Shown: piece by piece, positions 28,844 through 38,004 of the stretch
Position numbering within the stretch: position 1 is the first letter of the stretch
Layout of the letters: the number at the start of each line of letters is the position of its first letter
Source of the DNA: a virus
Length of the DNA: 43,576 bases
Reading direction: 5' to 3' (one strand)
Virus record (IMG/VR): IMGVR_UViG_3300041964_000017
Location: 1 to 43,576 of that record
The notes under the pieces: generated by a model
Database searches by the model: none
What the model was told of the DNA's origin: nothing
What the model saw: the letters and a program-made list of their open reading frames with translations, nothing else
Translations under genes and position numbers: made by a program

Positions 28844-29488
28844 ATGGCTAACAAGTACATACATGAGCAAGTGAAGCCGTGCCAAGTGTGCGGCTCAGAC
28901 ACCAGCAAGCCGATGTACTGCAGCAACGCCTGCAAGGTGCGCGCCTATCGGAAGGCCCGGCCTGCTGCAGTCGCAGCCTTTCGCCAGACTGAGGCCGATC
29001 GTAGGCAGATAGCGGATGCGTTTAGGGTCCGGGCCACAGTCCTGCGAGGCAGGCCCAAGCCCGAACCGAAGGAGCCTGAGCCTAAGCGGTGCCGGGATTG
29101 CCCGGCCACAGTGGGCAAGTATCAGCATCGCTGCCAGTTGTGTCGGGAGATAGCGGAAGCAGAGGCGCTACGGCGCGTCCGGGCCAGCCCAAGCTATCGA
29201 GCATCGAAAGCTAAGCGCAAGGCGTGCGAGCGAGGGCGGGCAGAGGGTGCTGAGCGTTTCGATCCACTTGAGGTGCTGGAGCGAGATGGTTGGCGCTGCC
29301 ATATTTGTGGAACCCGAACCCCCAAGCGCTTGCGCGGCACCTACGATGATAGGGCACCAGAGTTAGACCACATCAACCCACTGGCCGTCGGCGGGAAGCA
29401 CACGCGGCAGAACACGGCTTGTTGCTGTCGGAAGTGTAATCAATCGAAGGGATCGAAGCCTCTGGGGCAGCTTCGGCTAGTCGCATAG
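28844..29488 (+). CDS. Second HNH endonuclease with N-terminal zinc motifs
   Basis: 214 residues. An N-terminal zinc motif (CQVCGSDTSKPMYCSNACKV) and a middle one (CRDCPATVGKYQHRCQLC) precede an HNH domain: RDGWRCHICGTRTPKRLRGT, DDRAPELDHINPLAVGGKHT and CCCRKCNQSKGSK. The architecture and the free-standing position between the first HNH gene and terS suggest a homing endonuclease. Gene boundaries are clear: 76 bases before it and 113 after it are non-coding. Confidence 0.8.
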   Translation: MANKYIHEQVKPCQVCGSDTSKPMYCSNACKVRAYRKARPAAVAAFRQTEADRRQIADAFRVRATVLRGRPKPEPKEPEPKRCRDCPATVGKYQHRCQLCREIAEAEALRRVRASPSYRASKAKRKACERGRAEGAERFDPLEVLERDGWRCHICGTRTPKRLRGTYDDRAPELDHINPLAVGGKHTRQNTACCCRKCNQSKGSKPLGQLRLVA

Positions 29489-29601
29489 GCCGGGGGGAGG
29501 TCAGAAGCCTGGCGCCTCCAGCTTCCTAGACCGCCGCCCAGCTTTCGTTTTCTAACTCGTAACACCACTCGCGCGCGTGCGTGACATTGACGGAGCATGG
29601 C
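29489..29601. other. Non-coding stretch before small terminase; candidate packaging site
   Basis: 113 bases with an imperfect inverted repeat GGAGG/CCTCC (about 29496-29520) and an alternating GC run near 29570-29580. A cos site commonly lies just upstream of terS, so this is the natural candidate. No overhang can be read from sequence alone. Confidence 0.3.
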
Positions 29602-30024
29602 ATGGCAGGGCGCAAGTCAACGGCGGCCCTATCGGTTGTGGCCGGAACCGAGATCGATGGGCGCCCCAAGGCTCCAGCTGATTTGACCCCGTTCCAGCGT
29701 GAGGTTTGGGAGCGGACAGTCGCCAATGAGGCGAGCGACGTGTTCAAGACGGCCGCGCTTCAGCAACTGCTCAAGGAATATTGCCGGCACGTCGAGACGG
29801 CGGATCGGCTGGCCAAACAGGTCGACCGCGCAACGGGCGAAGGCTCGAATATGGAACTGGGCGAGATCGATGTTCTGCTGCGGATGCGGGATCGCGAGAC
29901 GAAGGCGCTGGCCGACAAGGCGACGAAGCTGCGGCTGACCAACCAGGCTCGCTACACGCCTGGCGCGGCCGGCACAGCGGCGAAGAAATCGGCGGAGCGC
30001 AAGCCTTGGCAGATGACGGGCTGA
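29602..30024 (+). CDS. terS: Terminase small subunit (P27-like)
   Basis: 140 residues from the ATG at 29602 (GGAG six bases upstream). MAGRKSTAALSVVAGTEIDG then RPKAPADLTPFQREVWERTV and LKEYCRHVETADRLAKQVDR are typical of P27-type small terminases. Intact, unlike the large subunit that follows and overlaps it. It recognises the packaging site and recruits TerL. Confidence 0.85.
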   Translation: MAGRKSTAALSVVAGTEIDGRPKAPADLTPFQREVWERTVANEASDVFKTAALQQLLKEYCRHVETADRLAKQVDRATGEGSNMELGEIDVLLRMRDRETKALADKATKLRLTNQARYTPGAAGTAAKKSAERKPWQMTG

Positions 30025-31544
30025 AGCGCGCCAACCGCAACATCCGGTGGGTGGAGCAATATTGCCGTGTTCCCGAAGGCCGGGATGTGGGGAAGCCAGT
30101 CAAACTGCGGCCCTGGCAGAAGAAGATCATCAAGGAGATTTACGGCTCTCCGACCCGCAGAGCCATCATCAGCTTTGGCCGCAAGAACGGGAAGACAGCG
30201 CTCGCCGCTTTCCTGCTATTGCTCCACCTATGCGGTCCGGAGGCGCGGCCTAATTCGCAGCTCTACAGCGCGGCGCAGTCGAGGGAGCAGGCGGCGGTTC
30301 TGTTCGGCCTGGCTGCCAAATGCGTGCGGATGTCGCCCGATCTGAGTTCGGTTATCATCGTTCGGGACACTGCCAAAGAACTGCTGTGCCAGGAGATCGG
30401 CACTAAATATCGGGCCCCTCTCGGCTGAAGCGTCGACGGCTTACGGGCTTTCTCCGGTGTTCACTGTTCATGATGAACTCGGACAGGTGAAGGGGCCGAG
30501 ATCAGAGCTTTACGAAGCGCTAGAGACCGCGAGCGGTGCGCATGATGAGCCGCTGTCGGTCATCATCTCAACGCAGGCGCCGACGGACGCGGACTTGCTT
30601 TCTGTCCTGATCGAGGATGCTCAGAAGGGCGCGGATCCCAAGGTAAAGCTGGCGATGTTCAGCGCGCCGGATGATCTGGACCCATTCAGCAAGGAGGCGA
30701 TCACGGCTGCCAACCCGGCCTTTGGAGACTTTCAGAACGCTGACGAGACGCTGGCGATGGCTGAAGATGCCCGCCGGATGCCGAGCCGTGAGAACGAGTA
30801 TCGGAACCTCATCCTCAACCAGAGGGTCGACAAGAACAGCCCCTTCATCAGCCGCGCCATCTGGCAGGCGAATGGCGGCGAGCCGGCAACGGACTGGGCT
30901 GGAGCGCCCGTCTATGCTGGCCTCGACCTGAGCTCCACGGCCGACCTGACCGCCTTCGTGCCGATCTGCCATGTGGATGGCGCCTGGGAGACGCGGCCGA
31001 CCTTCTGGCTGCCGGGACAAGGGCTGGCGGAGAAGTCCCGCGCTGACCGGGTGCCGTATGACCAGTGGGCCAAAGAGGGTTTCCTCGAGGCGCCGGACAG
31101 CCGGTCAATCGAATACGAATACGTCGCCCGGTGGATCTACGATTTCTGCCAGACCGAGAATGTCCGCCGGATCGCGTTCGATCGCTGGGGCATGAAATAC
31201 CTGCGGCCCTGGCTGCTGCAGGCGGGCTTCACCGAAGAGCGTCTGGACGATCTGTTCGTGGAGTTCGGGCAGGGCTTCCAATCCATGTCCCCGGCGCTGC
31301 GCGACCTAGAATCGGTGCTGCTGAACGGAAGCCTGCGGCACGGCGGCCACCCGGTCCTGACGATGTGCGCAGCGAATGCGGTGGTGACAAGCGACCCGGC
31401 CGGGGGGCGCAAGCTGAACAGGCCAAGGCGGCGGGCCGCATCGACGGTATGGTGGCCCTCACAATGGCGTTCGGCATTGCGCCGCTCGACGAGCCTGAAG
31501 AGGGCCCGTCTGTTTACGAAGAGCGCGGAATGCTGGTTCTCTGA
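30006..31544 (+). CDS. terL: Terminase large subunit, interrupted by two frameshifts
   Basis: The intended product is about 512 residues in three pieces. Piece 1 (30006-30428, TTG start) has Walker A GRKNGKT (58-64). An extra C in the CCCC run at about 30414-30417 ends it with a premature stop. Piece 2 (to about 31421) has the Walker B-like FTVHDELGQ and the nuclease-side YAGLDLSSTADLTAF. One A is missing in AACAGG near 31421, after RKLN. Piece 3 reads KAKAAGRIDGMVALTMAFGI and ends MLVL at 31544. Restoring both gives a normal Terminase_1-type ATPase-nuclease. Whether these are sequencing errors or real inactivation is discussed in the findings. Confidence 0.8.
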
Positions 31545-31555
31545 AGGGAGGTCGA

Positions 31556-32794
31556 ATGGGATTCTTCGACCGCCTCTTTGGATCAAACGACACCGCCTCG
31601 GCCGCTCCGTCGGGGAAGATCCAAGCATATTCCACCCACAGCCTGGCGGAACTGGACGGGGACTTTCTGAGGTCCGGCGGCAGGTCCGCAGCCGGCAAGG
31701 TGGTGACGGAGAAGTCGGCGCTCGCAAACGCGACGCTGTTCCGGGCCGTCAACCTGATGGCTGGCGTCGTGGGGATGCTCCCGACGAACCTCCACCGGCA
31801 GCTGCCGAGCGGCGATGTTGAGAAGGCCACCGAACACAACGTGCACCGCCTGCTCCGCAAGCGGCCGAACGGGTGGCAGACGCCGCTTCAGTTCAAGTCG
31901 TACATGCAGGGCCGGGCCATACTCTACGGCAACGCCTACGCCTTCAAGGTGCGGGATCCTCTGGGGTTCAGTCGCTGGTCCCGCTTGATCCATGCCGCGT
32001 TGCGCCGAAGCTGAGCGACGATTGGCGAATGACATACGAATGGCAGCCCAAGACAGGCGCCAAGCGGACGTTTCAACAGGATCAGATTTTCCACTTGCGG
32101 GCGCCGTGGTCGAGCGACGGCATCAGCGGCGACGCGCTGCTGAAGGTTGCCGCGGAGGCGCTCGGGCTGGCCGAACTGACGGACGAAGCTGCGGCCCGCC
32201 TGCTTCGGAACGGCGCCTATGTCGGTGGCGTCCTGAAGCACCCGAAGTCGCTTTCGAAGGAGGCCGTCAACCGGCTGCGGGACCAGTTCTCTGAGCGCTT
32301 TGAGGGTGCGGAGAATGCGGGCCGCTGGATGGTGGCCGAAGAGGGCTGGATCCGCACCCGTTCGGATTGACCGGCAGAGACGCGGAGGGGTTGGCCCAGC
32401 GTAAGCACCAAGCCGAGGAAGTGTCGCGCTACACCGGCGTTCCGCGGCCGCTGCTGATGTTTGACGAGACCAGTTGGGGCACCGGGATTGAGCAGCTCGG
32501 GCTGTTCTTGATCACCTACTGCTGATGCCGTGGTTCGTCGCCTGGGAAGAGGTGATCGCGCAGTCTCTTCTGACCGAAACGGAGCGCGAGACGCACTACG
32601 CGAAGTTCAACGAGGCGGCGCTGTTGCGCGGCTCCCTCAAGGATCAGGCGGAATTCCTGTCCAGGGCGCTCGGCGGCCCCGGGGCCAAGGGCTTCATGAC
32701 GCAGAACGAGGCTCGCGACAAATTCGACATGAACCGGCACGCCGACGGCGACGGGTTGAACGCGGAGGCTCCGGCCCAAGGAGGCAGTGAATGA
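31556..32794 (+). CDS. Portal protein, interrupted by three frameshifts
   Basis: The intended product is about 413 residues, a normal HK97-type portal. Pieces: 31556 to about 31960 (MGFFDRLFGSNDTASAAPSG ... AYAFKVRD), to about 32349 (VQSLVPLDPCRVAPKLSDDW ... VAEEGW), to about 32521 (PFGLTGRDAEGLAQRKHQAE ... GLFLITY), to 32794 (MPWFVAWEEVIAQSLLTETE ...). Each break is repaired by adding one base: a C near 31955, a G in TGGATCC at 32347-32353, a C in TACTGCTGATG near 32520. All three are -1, so the sum restores one codon. The stop overlaps the protease start. Confidence 0.8.
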
Positions 32795-33663
32795 AGAAGC
32801 CCAACCTGCTGCGGGTGGATGCCCGCGAGCGTCCGCCAGCGATCGGCGAAGTGGCGCACTCAGCCGACTGGCAGTTCGAGACGCGCGCGCTGGCCGAAGA
32901 CTTCGCCAAGTTCGAGGTGACCGCGCTGGCCGGCACCACGCCGACCATCTCGATCTTCGACTATATCGGCGACGACGGAATGGGCGGCGGCGTGCCGCTC
33001 GCGAAGGTTGCGGCCGCGCTGCGGTCGATCGGCAACCAGCCGGTCACCGTCGAGATCAACTCCCCGGGCGGCAACTATTTCGAGGGCGTCGCGATCTACA
33101 ATCTGCTGCGCCGCCACACCCAAGCGGTGAACGTCCAGGTGCTGGGCATCGCCGCATCCGCCGCGTCGATCATCGCGATGGCCGGTGACACGATCGCCAT
33201 CGCGCACAATGCCGAGATCATGATCCACCAGGCGCGCGGCCTGTTCATGGGCACGGCCGACGAGATGGGCGACGCGATGGCGACGCTCCAGAAGCTGGAT
33301 GGCGCGATGGCGGATACCTACGCCGCCCGCACCGGGCTCGACCGCGCCAAGCTGATGGCCATGATGAAGGCCGAAACCTACATCGGAGGGCAGGATGCGG
33401 TCGCCCAGGGCTTCGCCGACGAAGTGATGGAGCGCGAGGCGCAGCCCGTCGTCTATGCGTCCGCAGACGAATTCCCGAGCGACCAGGCGTCGCTCGACAA
33501 GTTTCTCGCCAAGAAAGCCAACATGCCGCGAGCCGAGCGGCGTGAGCTTTTCAAGGCGCTGAAGGCCGGCACGCCGAACGCTGCCGATCCCGCCACGCTG
33601 AACGCTGGCGGAGAACCGGAGGCCGACGTGTCGGCGCTCCTTCAGGCATTGTCTCTCAGCTAA
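32791..33663 (+). CDS. Head maturation protease, ClpP-like (S14)
   Basis: 290 residues. ClpP-fold features: VEINSPGGNYFEGVAIYN (oxyanion Gly region), GIAASAASIIAMAG with catalytic Ser123, EIMIHQARG with His146. The acidic partner is probably Asp in the DGAMADTYA region. The C-terminal 80 residues are a charged linker and may act as an internal scaffold. It processes the capsid protein during head assembly. GGAGG precedes ATG, and the gene overlaps the portal stop. Confidence 0.88.
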   Translation: MKKPNLLRVDARERPPAIGEVAHSADWQFETRALAEDFAKFEVTALAGTTPTISIFDYIGDDGMGGGVPLAKVAAALRSIGNQPVTVEINSPGGNYFEGVAIYNLLRRHTQAVNVQVLGIAASAASIIAMAGDTIAIAHNAEIMIHQARGLFMGTADEMGDAMATLQKLDGAMADTYAARTGLDRAKLMAMMKAETYIGGQDAVAQGFADEVMEREAQPVVYASADEFPSDQASLDKFLAKKANMPRAERRELFKALKAGTPNAADPATLNAGGEPEADVSALLQALSLS

Positions 33664-33674
33664 AGGAATTCAGA

Positions 33675-34925
33675 ATGAACATGCACAGTCAGCGTGGCTT
33701 CGGCCGCGCGGGCCTCCTCGCCGTGCGCGCCGAGGCCGCTCCCAAGACCGGCACCGTTGCCGATCTCGCCGTCGCTTTTGAGGCGTTCAAGACGGCTCAC
33801 ACGGCGCAGCTCGACGAGTTGAAGACCGGCAAGGCCGACGTGGTGACCGCCGAGAAGGTCGACCGCATCGACGCCGAGGTGGCCAATCTCCAGGCGTTCA
33901 TCGACAAGCAGGCGGCTCTCACCGCCTCCGCGACGCTGAACGGCGGCAAGGAAGCGCCGCGCGACCCGGAATACACGGCCCAGTTCGAGGCTTACTTCAA
34001 GCGCGGCGTCGAAACCGCCAAGCTCGAGGAAGTGCGCGCGGCCGCCACGAAGACGGACGGCGAGGGCGGATACCTCGCCCCGATCGAATGGGACCGCACC
34101 GTCGGCAAGCGGCTGAAGCAGGTCTCCCCGATCCGGCAGTTCGCTTCGGTGCAGACGATCAGCGGTGCGGGCTATCGCACCCTCTTTTCGGATCGCAACG
34201 TCGGCTCCGGCTGGGTCGGCGAGACCGGCGCGCGACCGGCGACCACCACCCCCGGCCTGACCTCGCTCGATTTCGGGCTGGGTGAGCTCTACGCCAACCC
34301 GGCAGCCAGCCAGGGGCTGATCGACGACGCCGAAGTGAACATCGAGGAGTGGCTGGCCGACGAGGTCAGCGTCGAGTTCGACCGGCAGGAGGGCATCGCC
34401 TTCCTTTCCGGTGACGGGGTGAACAAGCCCCACGGCGTGCTGACCTATATCACGGGCGGCGCCAACGCGGCTCGTCACCCCTACGGGGCAATCACGACCG
34501 TCAACTCCGGCGCCGCGTCGGCGCTGACCGGCGATGGTCTGCTGAACCTCATCTACGCGCTGCCGGCGGAATATACCGGCAACGCGCGGTTCTTCATGAA
34601 CCGGGGGACTCAGTCAGCGGCTCGCAAGCTGAAGGATGGGCAGGGCAATTACCTGTGGCAGCCGAGCTTCGCGGCCGGACAGCCTTCCACCCTGGCCGGT
34701 GAGGCGATCATCGACATCCCTGCGATGCCCGCGGTCGCCGCCTCCGCGGTGGCGGCGCTCTACGGCGACATGGCCGAGACCTACCAGGTCATCGACCGCA
34801 TCGGGATCCGCGTCCTTCGTGATCCGTACACGAACAAGCCGTTCGTGCACTTCTACACGACCAAGCGGGTCGGCGGCGGGGTCAAGAACCCCGACGCGAT
34901 GAAGGCTCTGGTGATCGCCGCCTAA
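33675..34925 (+). CDS. Major capsid protein, HK97 fold
   Basis: 416 residues from the ATG at 33675. The first 100 residues are helical (delta-domain, LAVAFEAFKTAHTAQLDELK) and are expected to be removed by the protease upstream. The mature part holds typical HK97 capsid motifs: GGYLAPIEWDRTVGKRLKQV, SPIRQFASVQTISGAGYRTL, EVSVEFDRQEGIAFLSGDGV, NKPHGVLTYI, and the C-terminal VIDRIGIRVLRDPYTNKPFV with GGGVKNPDAMKAL. The gene is intact. Confidence 0.92.
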   Translation: MNMHSQRGFGRAGLLAVRAEAAPKTGTVADLAVAFEAFKTAHTAQLDELKTGKADVVTAEKVDRIDAEVANLQAFIDKQAALTASATLNGGKEAPRDPEYTAQFEAYFKRGVETAKLEEVRAAATKTDGEGGYLAPIEWDRTVGKRLKQVSPIRQFASVQTISGAGYRTLFSDRNVGSGWVGETGARPATTTPGLTSLDFGLGELYANPAASQGLIDDAEVNIEEWLADEVSVEFDRQEGIAFLSGDGVNKPHGVLTYITGGANAARHPYGAITTVNSGAASALTGDGLLNLIYALPAEYTGNARFFMNRGTQSAARKLKDGQGNYLWQPSFAAGQPSTLAGEAIIDIPAMPAVAASAVAALYGDMAETYQVIDRIGIRVLRDPYTNKPFVHFYTTKRVGGGVKNPDAMKALVIAA

Positions 34926-34931
34926 GCCGCT

Positions 34932-34956
34932 GGGGCAGGGCTTCGCGTCCTGCCCC
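34932..34956 (+). terminator. Hairpin after major capsid gene
   Basis: Arms GGGGCAGG/CCTGCCCC (extended by one T-A pair) around a 9-base loop, seven bases after the capsid stop. A T-run is lacking (CACCAACCTTTCG follows), so it may be an RNA-stability or partial-termination element that keeps capsid mRNA high relative to downstream genes. Confidence 0.4.
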
Positions 34957-34984
34957 ACCAACCTTTCGAACGAGGAACAGCACC

Positions 34985-35272
34985 ATGACCTCCACCAAGA
35001 AGACCGTGGACACCACGAATGTGAATCTCTCCGACCGGCCCGGCGTGCCCGACACCAAGGGCATGACCGAAGACAACCTGGCACCGGCTACCGAAATGGC
35101 GGCGTCGGGCGCCTTCATCGAGCCGACCATCGTGGAGCGGATCGACACGTCGCACCCGGCGGTCGACAATGCGCCGCGCAAGGGCCAGCCGGTCGTTTCG
35201 AACCAGATCGACTTCAACGATCCGACGCTCGGCGATGCCGATGCCGTTGCTGAAAATCTGAAGGCCCGCTAA
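34985..35272 (+). CDS. Small acidic protein downstream of capsid
   Basis: 95 residues. Polar, low complexity (MTSTKKTVDTTNVNLSDRPG, PRKGQPVVSNQIDFNDPTLG), with no folded-domain signature. Its position after the capsid gene suggests a head decoration or minor capsid factor, but nothing more can be seen. A hairpin follows its stop. Confidence 0.55.
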   Translation: MTSTKKTVDTTNVNLSDRPGVPDTKGMTEDNLAPATEMAASGAFIEPTIVERIDTSHPAVDNAPRKGQPVVSNQIDFNDPTLGDADAVAENLKAR

Positions 35273-35278
35273 GGTAAC

Positions 35279-35312
35279 GAGGCCCGGAAGGACGCTAATC
35301 CGACCGGGCCTC
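35279..35312 (+). terminator. Hairpin before inserted HNH gene
   Basis: Nine-base arms GAGGCCCGG/CCGGGCCTC around 16 bases, right after the stop of the previous gene and 26 bases before the HNH start. Without a T-run it may only attenuate transcription or stabilise the upstream message. Confidence 0.35.
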
Positions 35313-35338
35313 TACACCAACGAACTGGCGGGTTCGCG

Positions 35339-36052
35339 ATGCTAATCAAGGATAGCCCGAGGCGCAGGGTCTCTCAAGCGCCGCCCAAAGAAACCACCTG
35401 TTTCGCTGGCTGCGGCGCGGCCGTTCTGTACCGCACGAACCCTCGGGTCTGTTGCCCGCCTTGCCAGCGGTCGCGCCGGCTTGAGCGGGCTCGCAAGACG
35501 GCGGAGCGCCTTCGCCGGGGCCGGGGAGTGGAGCCGGTAAAAGGCACCGCGATCACCTGTCAGAGGTGTGGCTGCGACTTCATCCGGAAGGGAATTGCCG
35601 CCAAGTTCTGCGCCACCTGCCGGCCGCTTCACATTTTGGAGGAGGCCAGAGAGGCTTCAAAGCTCAAAGCCGGAACGGAAGCTGGGAGGGAATATTCCCG
35701 ACAATGGAGCCGTCTGAAGCGAGACCGGGACCCGGGCTTCCGGGTGTCTGCCCACATGCGGACGATGATGCATCGGGCGTTCGGCTCCGGCAAAGCTGGC
35801 CGCAGCTGGAAGACATTCGTGCCGTACACGCTCGCTCAGCTGATGGAGCACCTGGAGCGACAATTCCTCCCGCGCATGACGTGGGAAAACCAAGGCGAGT
35901 GGCACATCGATCATGTGCGGCCGCTATCAAGTTTCAAATTCGACAAGCCTGAAGACGCCGCGTTCCAAGAGGCTTGGGCGCTTTCCAATCTGCGGCCGCT
36001 CTGGGGCCTAGACAACATTCGCAAGCAGGCGAGGAGGACGCACCTCCTCTGA
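35339..36052 (+). CDS. HNH homing-type endonuclease inserted in head operon
   Basis: 237 residues. N-terminal zinc pairs (CFAGCGAAVLYRTNPRVCCP then PCQRSRR; CQRCGCDFIRKGIAAKFCAT then CRP). The C-terminal HNH-like core is EWHIDHVRPLSSFKF then AWALSNLRPLWGLDNIRKQA. This HIDHxxPLSxF...NLRPLW form is common in free-standing phage homing enzymes. It interrupts the capsid to head-joining gene order, so it is probably a mobile insertion. Third HNH gene in the window. Confidence 0.82.
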   Translation: MLIKDSPRRRVSQAPPKETTCFAGCGAAVLYRTNPRVCCPPCQRSRRLERARKTAERLRRGRGVEPVKGTAITCQRCGCDFIRKGIAAKFCATCRPLHILEEAREASKLKAGTEAGREYSRQWSRLKRDRDPGFRVSAHMRTMMHRAFGSGKAGRSWKTFVPYTLAQLMEHLERQFLPRMTWENQGEWHIDHVRPLSSFKFDKPEDAAFQEAWALSNLRPLWGLDNIRKQARRTHLL

Positions 36053-36062
36053 AGGAGGTGGC

Positions 36063-36578
36063 ATGTCCGAGCCGGTCAGCCTCGAACTAGCGAAACAGCA
36101 CCTGAGGGTGCTTGACGGCGGCGAAGACGCGCTGATCCAGGGCTACATCACCGCCGCGCGCCGGTGGGTCGAGAACTACACCGGCCACATCCTGGTGCAG
36201 CGCGAGGTCACCGAGCATCACCCGGCGTTCGGGCGCTTCTTCGACCTGCGCTGGCGGCCCTTCGATCCGGAGACGGTGGAGATCGGCTACACGGATGCGG
36301 ACGGCGCGGGGCAGAGCGTGTCGGGCCTCACCGCATCCGGCTCGCGGGTCTATCCCGCCTTCAACACCTGGTGGCCAGCGACGCGGCTGAACACCGGGAT
36401 CACGATCACCTACACGGCGGGATACGATCCCGGTGAGGAGCCGGAGGAGCTGCTGCAGGCGATCCTGCTGCTGGTCGGGCACTGGTATCTCAACCGTGAA
36501 GCGGTCGGGCAGGGAATGAATGAGGCACCATTCGCGGTAACCGCCTTGGCTGATCAGCGCCGGGTGCCCGGGCTCTGA
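36063..36578 (+). CDS. Head-tail connector protein (gp6-like)
   Basis: 171 residues. The N-terminal half matches gp6-type connectors: SLELAKQHLRVLDGGEDALI then QGYITAARRWVENYTGHILV. A beta-rich insertion follows, and then helix PEELLQAILLLVGHWYLNRE. It forms the ring below the portal. GAAGGAGGTGGC lies upstream of ATG. The stop overlaps the next start (TGATG). Confidence 0.82.
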   Translation: MSEPVSLELAKQHLRVLDGGEDALIQGYITAARRWVENYTGHILVQREVTEHHPAFGRFFDLRWRPFDPETVEIGYTDADGAGQSVSGLTASGSRVYPAFNTWWPATRLNTGITITYTAGYDPGEEPEELLQAILLLVGHWYLNREAVGQGMNEAPFAVTALADQRRVPGL

Positions 36579-36943
36579 TGGCCATTCCCACCCTCGCAGC
36601 TGGCCGGCTGCGCGAAAAAATCACCATCCGGCGCCAGGCCGATGTCCCAGATGGCGAAGGGGGTTTCGTGCGGAGCTGGACGGACTTCGCAACGGTGTGG
36701 GCGGAGGTCTGGAATCAATCGGGGCGGGAAGCGGTAATTGGCGCCACCCTAACCGGCGTCTCCACATTCCGGATCACTATCAGAATGCAGCCCGTATGGC
36801 GCAACGGGGGAGGCCCTCAGGCGGCCGACCAGGTGCTTTGGCGAGGTCTGGAGCTCAACATCATTGCGCCGCCGGCAGACCCAACAGGCCGGGGTGAGGC
36901 GCTCATGTTCATGGCGGATACGTCTGCCCCGCAAGGGGCCTAA
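36578..36943 (+). CDS. Head closure protein (SPP1 gp16-like)
   Basis: 121 residues. Typical head-closure pattern: GRLREKITIRRQADVPDGEG then GFVRSWTDFATVWAEVWNQS GREAVI and later DQVLWRGLELNIIAPP. It seals the head after packaging and docks the tail. Coupled to the connector gene. Confidence 0.82.
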   Translation: MAIPTLAAGRLREKITIRRQADVPDGEGGFVRSWTDFATVWAEVWNQSGREAVIGATLTGVSTFRITIRMQPVWRNGGGPQAADQVLWRGLELNIIAPPADPTGRGEALMFMADTSAPQGA

Positions 36944-36956
36944 TAGGAGAGAGAAT

Positions 36957-37133
36957 ATGGCCGAGGTGAAAGCGACACGTGGTTTCCAGCACGGCTATTA
37001 CGGCACCAAGGAGAAGGGCGACAAGTTCGACTATCCGGTGACGGAGGATCCTCACGGCCTGTTGGCGGACGGGTTCGTCGAGCGGGCGGCGGGCGGCGGC
37101 ACGAGCACTGCGAAATCCGGACAGGATAGCTGA
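36957..37133 (+). CDS. Small neck-region hypothetical protein
   Basis: 58 residues with GGAGAGAGAAT-ATG. Sequence MAEVKATRGFQHGYYGTKEK GDKFDYPVTEDPHGLL: a short beta protein of the head-tail joining region. Family not named. Confidence 0.6.
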   Translation: MAEVKATRGFQHGYYGTKEKGDKFDYPVTEDPHGLLADGFVERAAGGGTSTAKSGQDS

Positions 37134-37139
37134 CCCTCG

Positions 37140-37613
37140 ATGGCGACGGGCGGCCGCGCCGGCGTTCGGGGAAAGAGCGCAATCCGCAAGCTGCTTAAGG
37201 CTCTGCCGGACGATGCCCGCACTGAAATTGCGGAGGTTCTTGAGGTCGGGGGCCGGCAGATTCTTGCTGCGCAGCGGGCCTCCGCGCGACGCCGGTCGGG
37301 CAAGCTGGCGGCGGGGCTGCGGATGCGGTTCGCGAAGAAGTCCCTGTCGTTGAAGATCGGCATCGTCGGCAAGGCTTCGGCGCGGAAGCTCTTCTATGCC
37401 CGCATCCTGGGGGGTGGCCGAAAGGCGCAGACGGTCCAGGTTCGTCGCCAAGGCGCGGCTCCTTACGCACTGAGAGTTAAGTCGCGCGATCCGGAACCGG
37501 TGATTGATCCCCCTGGCGCGAAGGCAGCGCGGCGCAAGGTTCTGAGCAACCTCAAAGAGGTTTGGGCGAAGGCTATCGCAAGCCATCCCCCGGGAGGGCC
37601 GAATGGCGATTGA
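37140..37613 (+). CDS. HK97 gp10-like tail completion protein
   Basis: 157 residues. Helical, basic N-terminus (IRKLLKALPDDARTEIAEVL then EVGGRQILAAQRASARRRSG KLAAGL) followed by a strand-rich part containing KLFYARILGGGRKA, the usual gp10-like signature (FYAxxxE/GFG). It participates in joining or completing the tail. The last 11 bases overlap the next gene. Confidence 0.78.
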   Translation: MATGGRAGVRGKSAIRKLLKALPDDARTEIAEVLEVGGRQILAAQRASARRRSGKLAAGLRMRFAKKSLSLKIGIVGKASARKLFYARILGGGRKAQTVQVRRQGAAPYALRVKSRDPEPVIDPPGAKAARRKVLSNLKEVWAKAIASHPPGGPNGD

Positions 37614-38004
37614 TGCGGCGGCTGCGGTACAGCAGGCGGTGTTCGGCGCGCTTAGCGTTCCTGCGCTGACAGGAATGGCGACGGTGACCCAGCATGTCCG
37701 CCAAAGCGAACAGCCGCCATTGGTAGTGATTGGCGCTATCACTTTGGACCCCCAGGGCGGGAAGGACGGCGGGCTCGATCAGGCGCGATTCGACGTCCTG
37801 ACCTATGTGCGGGAGCCTGGGCGGGCCCCCCTTTACGCCCGGATGAACATCGTGCGCGAGATGCTGGACGGGGTGAAGATCATCGCTCCTGCGGGCGTCT
37901 CGCTCACCGAGCCCGTGCTGGAAAGCCAAGCCGACGACTTGCTGGAAGACGGCCAGACTTACGAGGGCACGCAGACCTTCAGCTTGTTCGTGCAGCCCGC
38001 CTGA
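37603..38004 (+). CDS. Tail terminator/completion protein (DUF3168-like)
   Basis: 133 residues. DUF3168 pattern: AAVQQAVFGALSVPALTG near the start, PPLVVIGAITLDPQGGKDGG then RFDVLTYVREPGRAPLYARM and ESQADDLLEDGQTYEGTQTF SLFVQPA. It caps the tail tube. The gene is followed by 97 bases containing a terminator. Confidence 0.8.
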   Translation: MAIDAAAAVQQAVFGALSVPALTGMATVTQHVRQSEQPPLVVIGAITLDPQGGKDGGLDQARFDVLTYVREPGRAPLYARMNIVREMLDGVKIIAPAGVSLTEPVLESQADDLLEDGQTYEGTQTFSLFVQPA

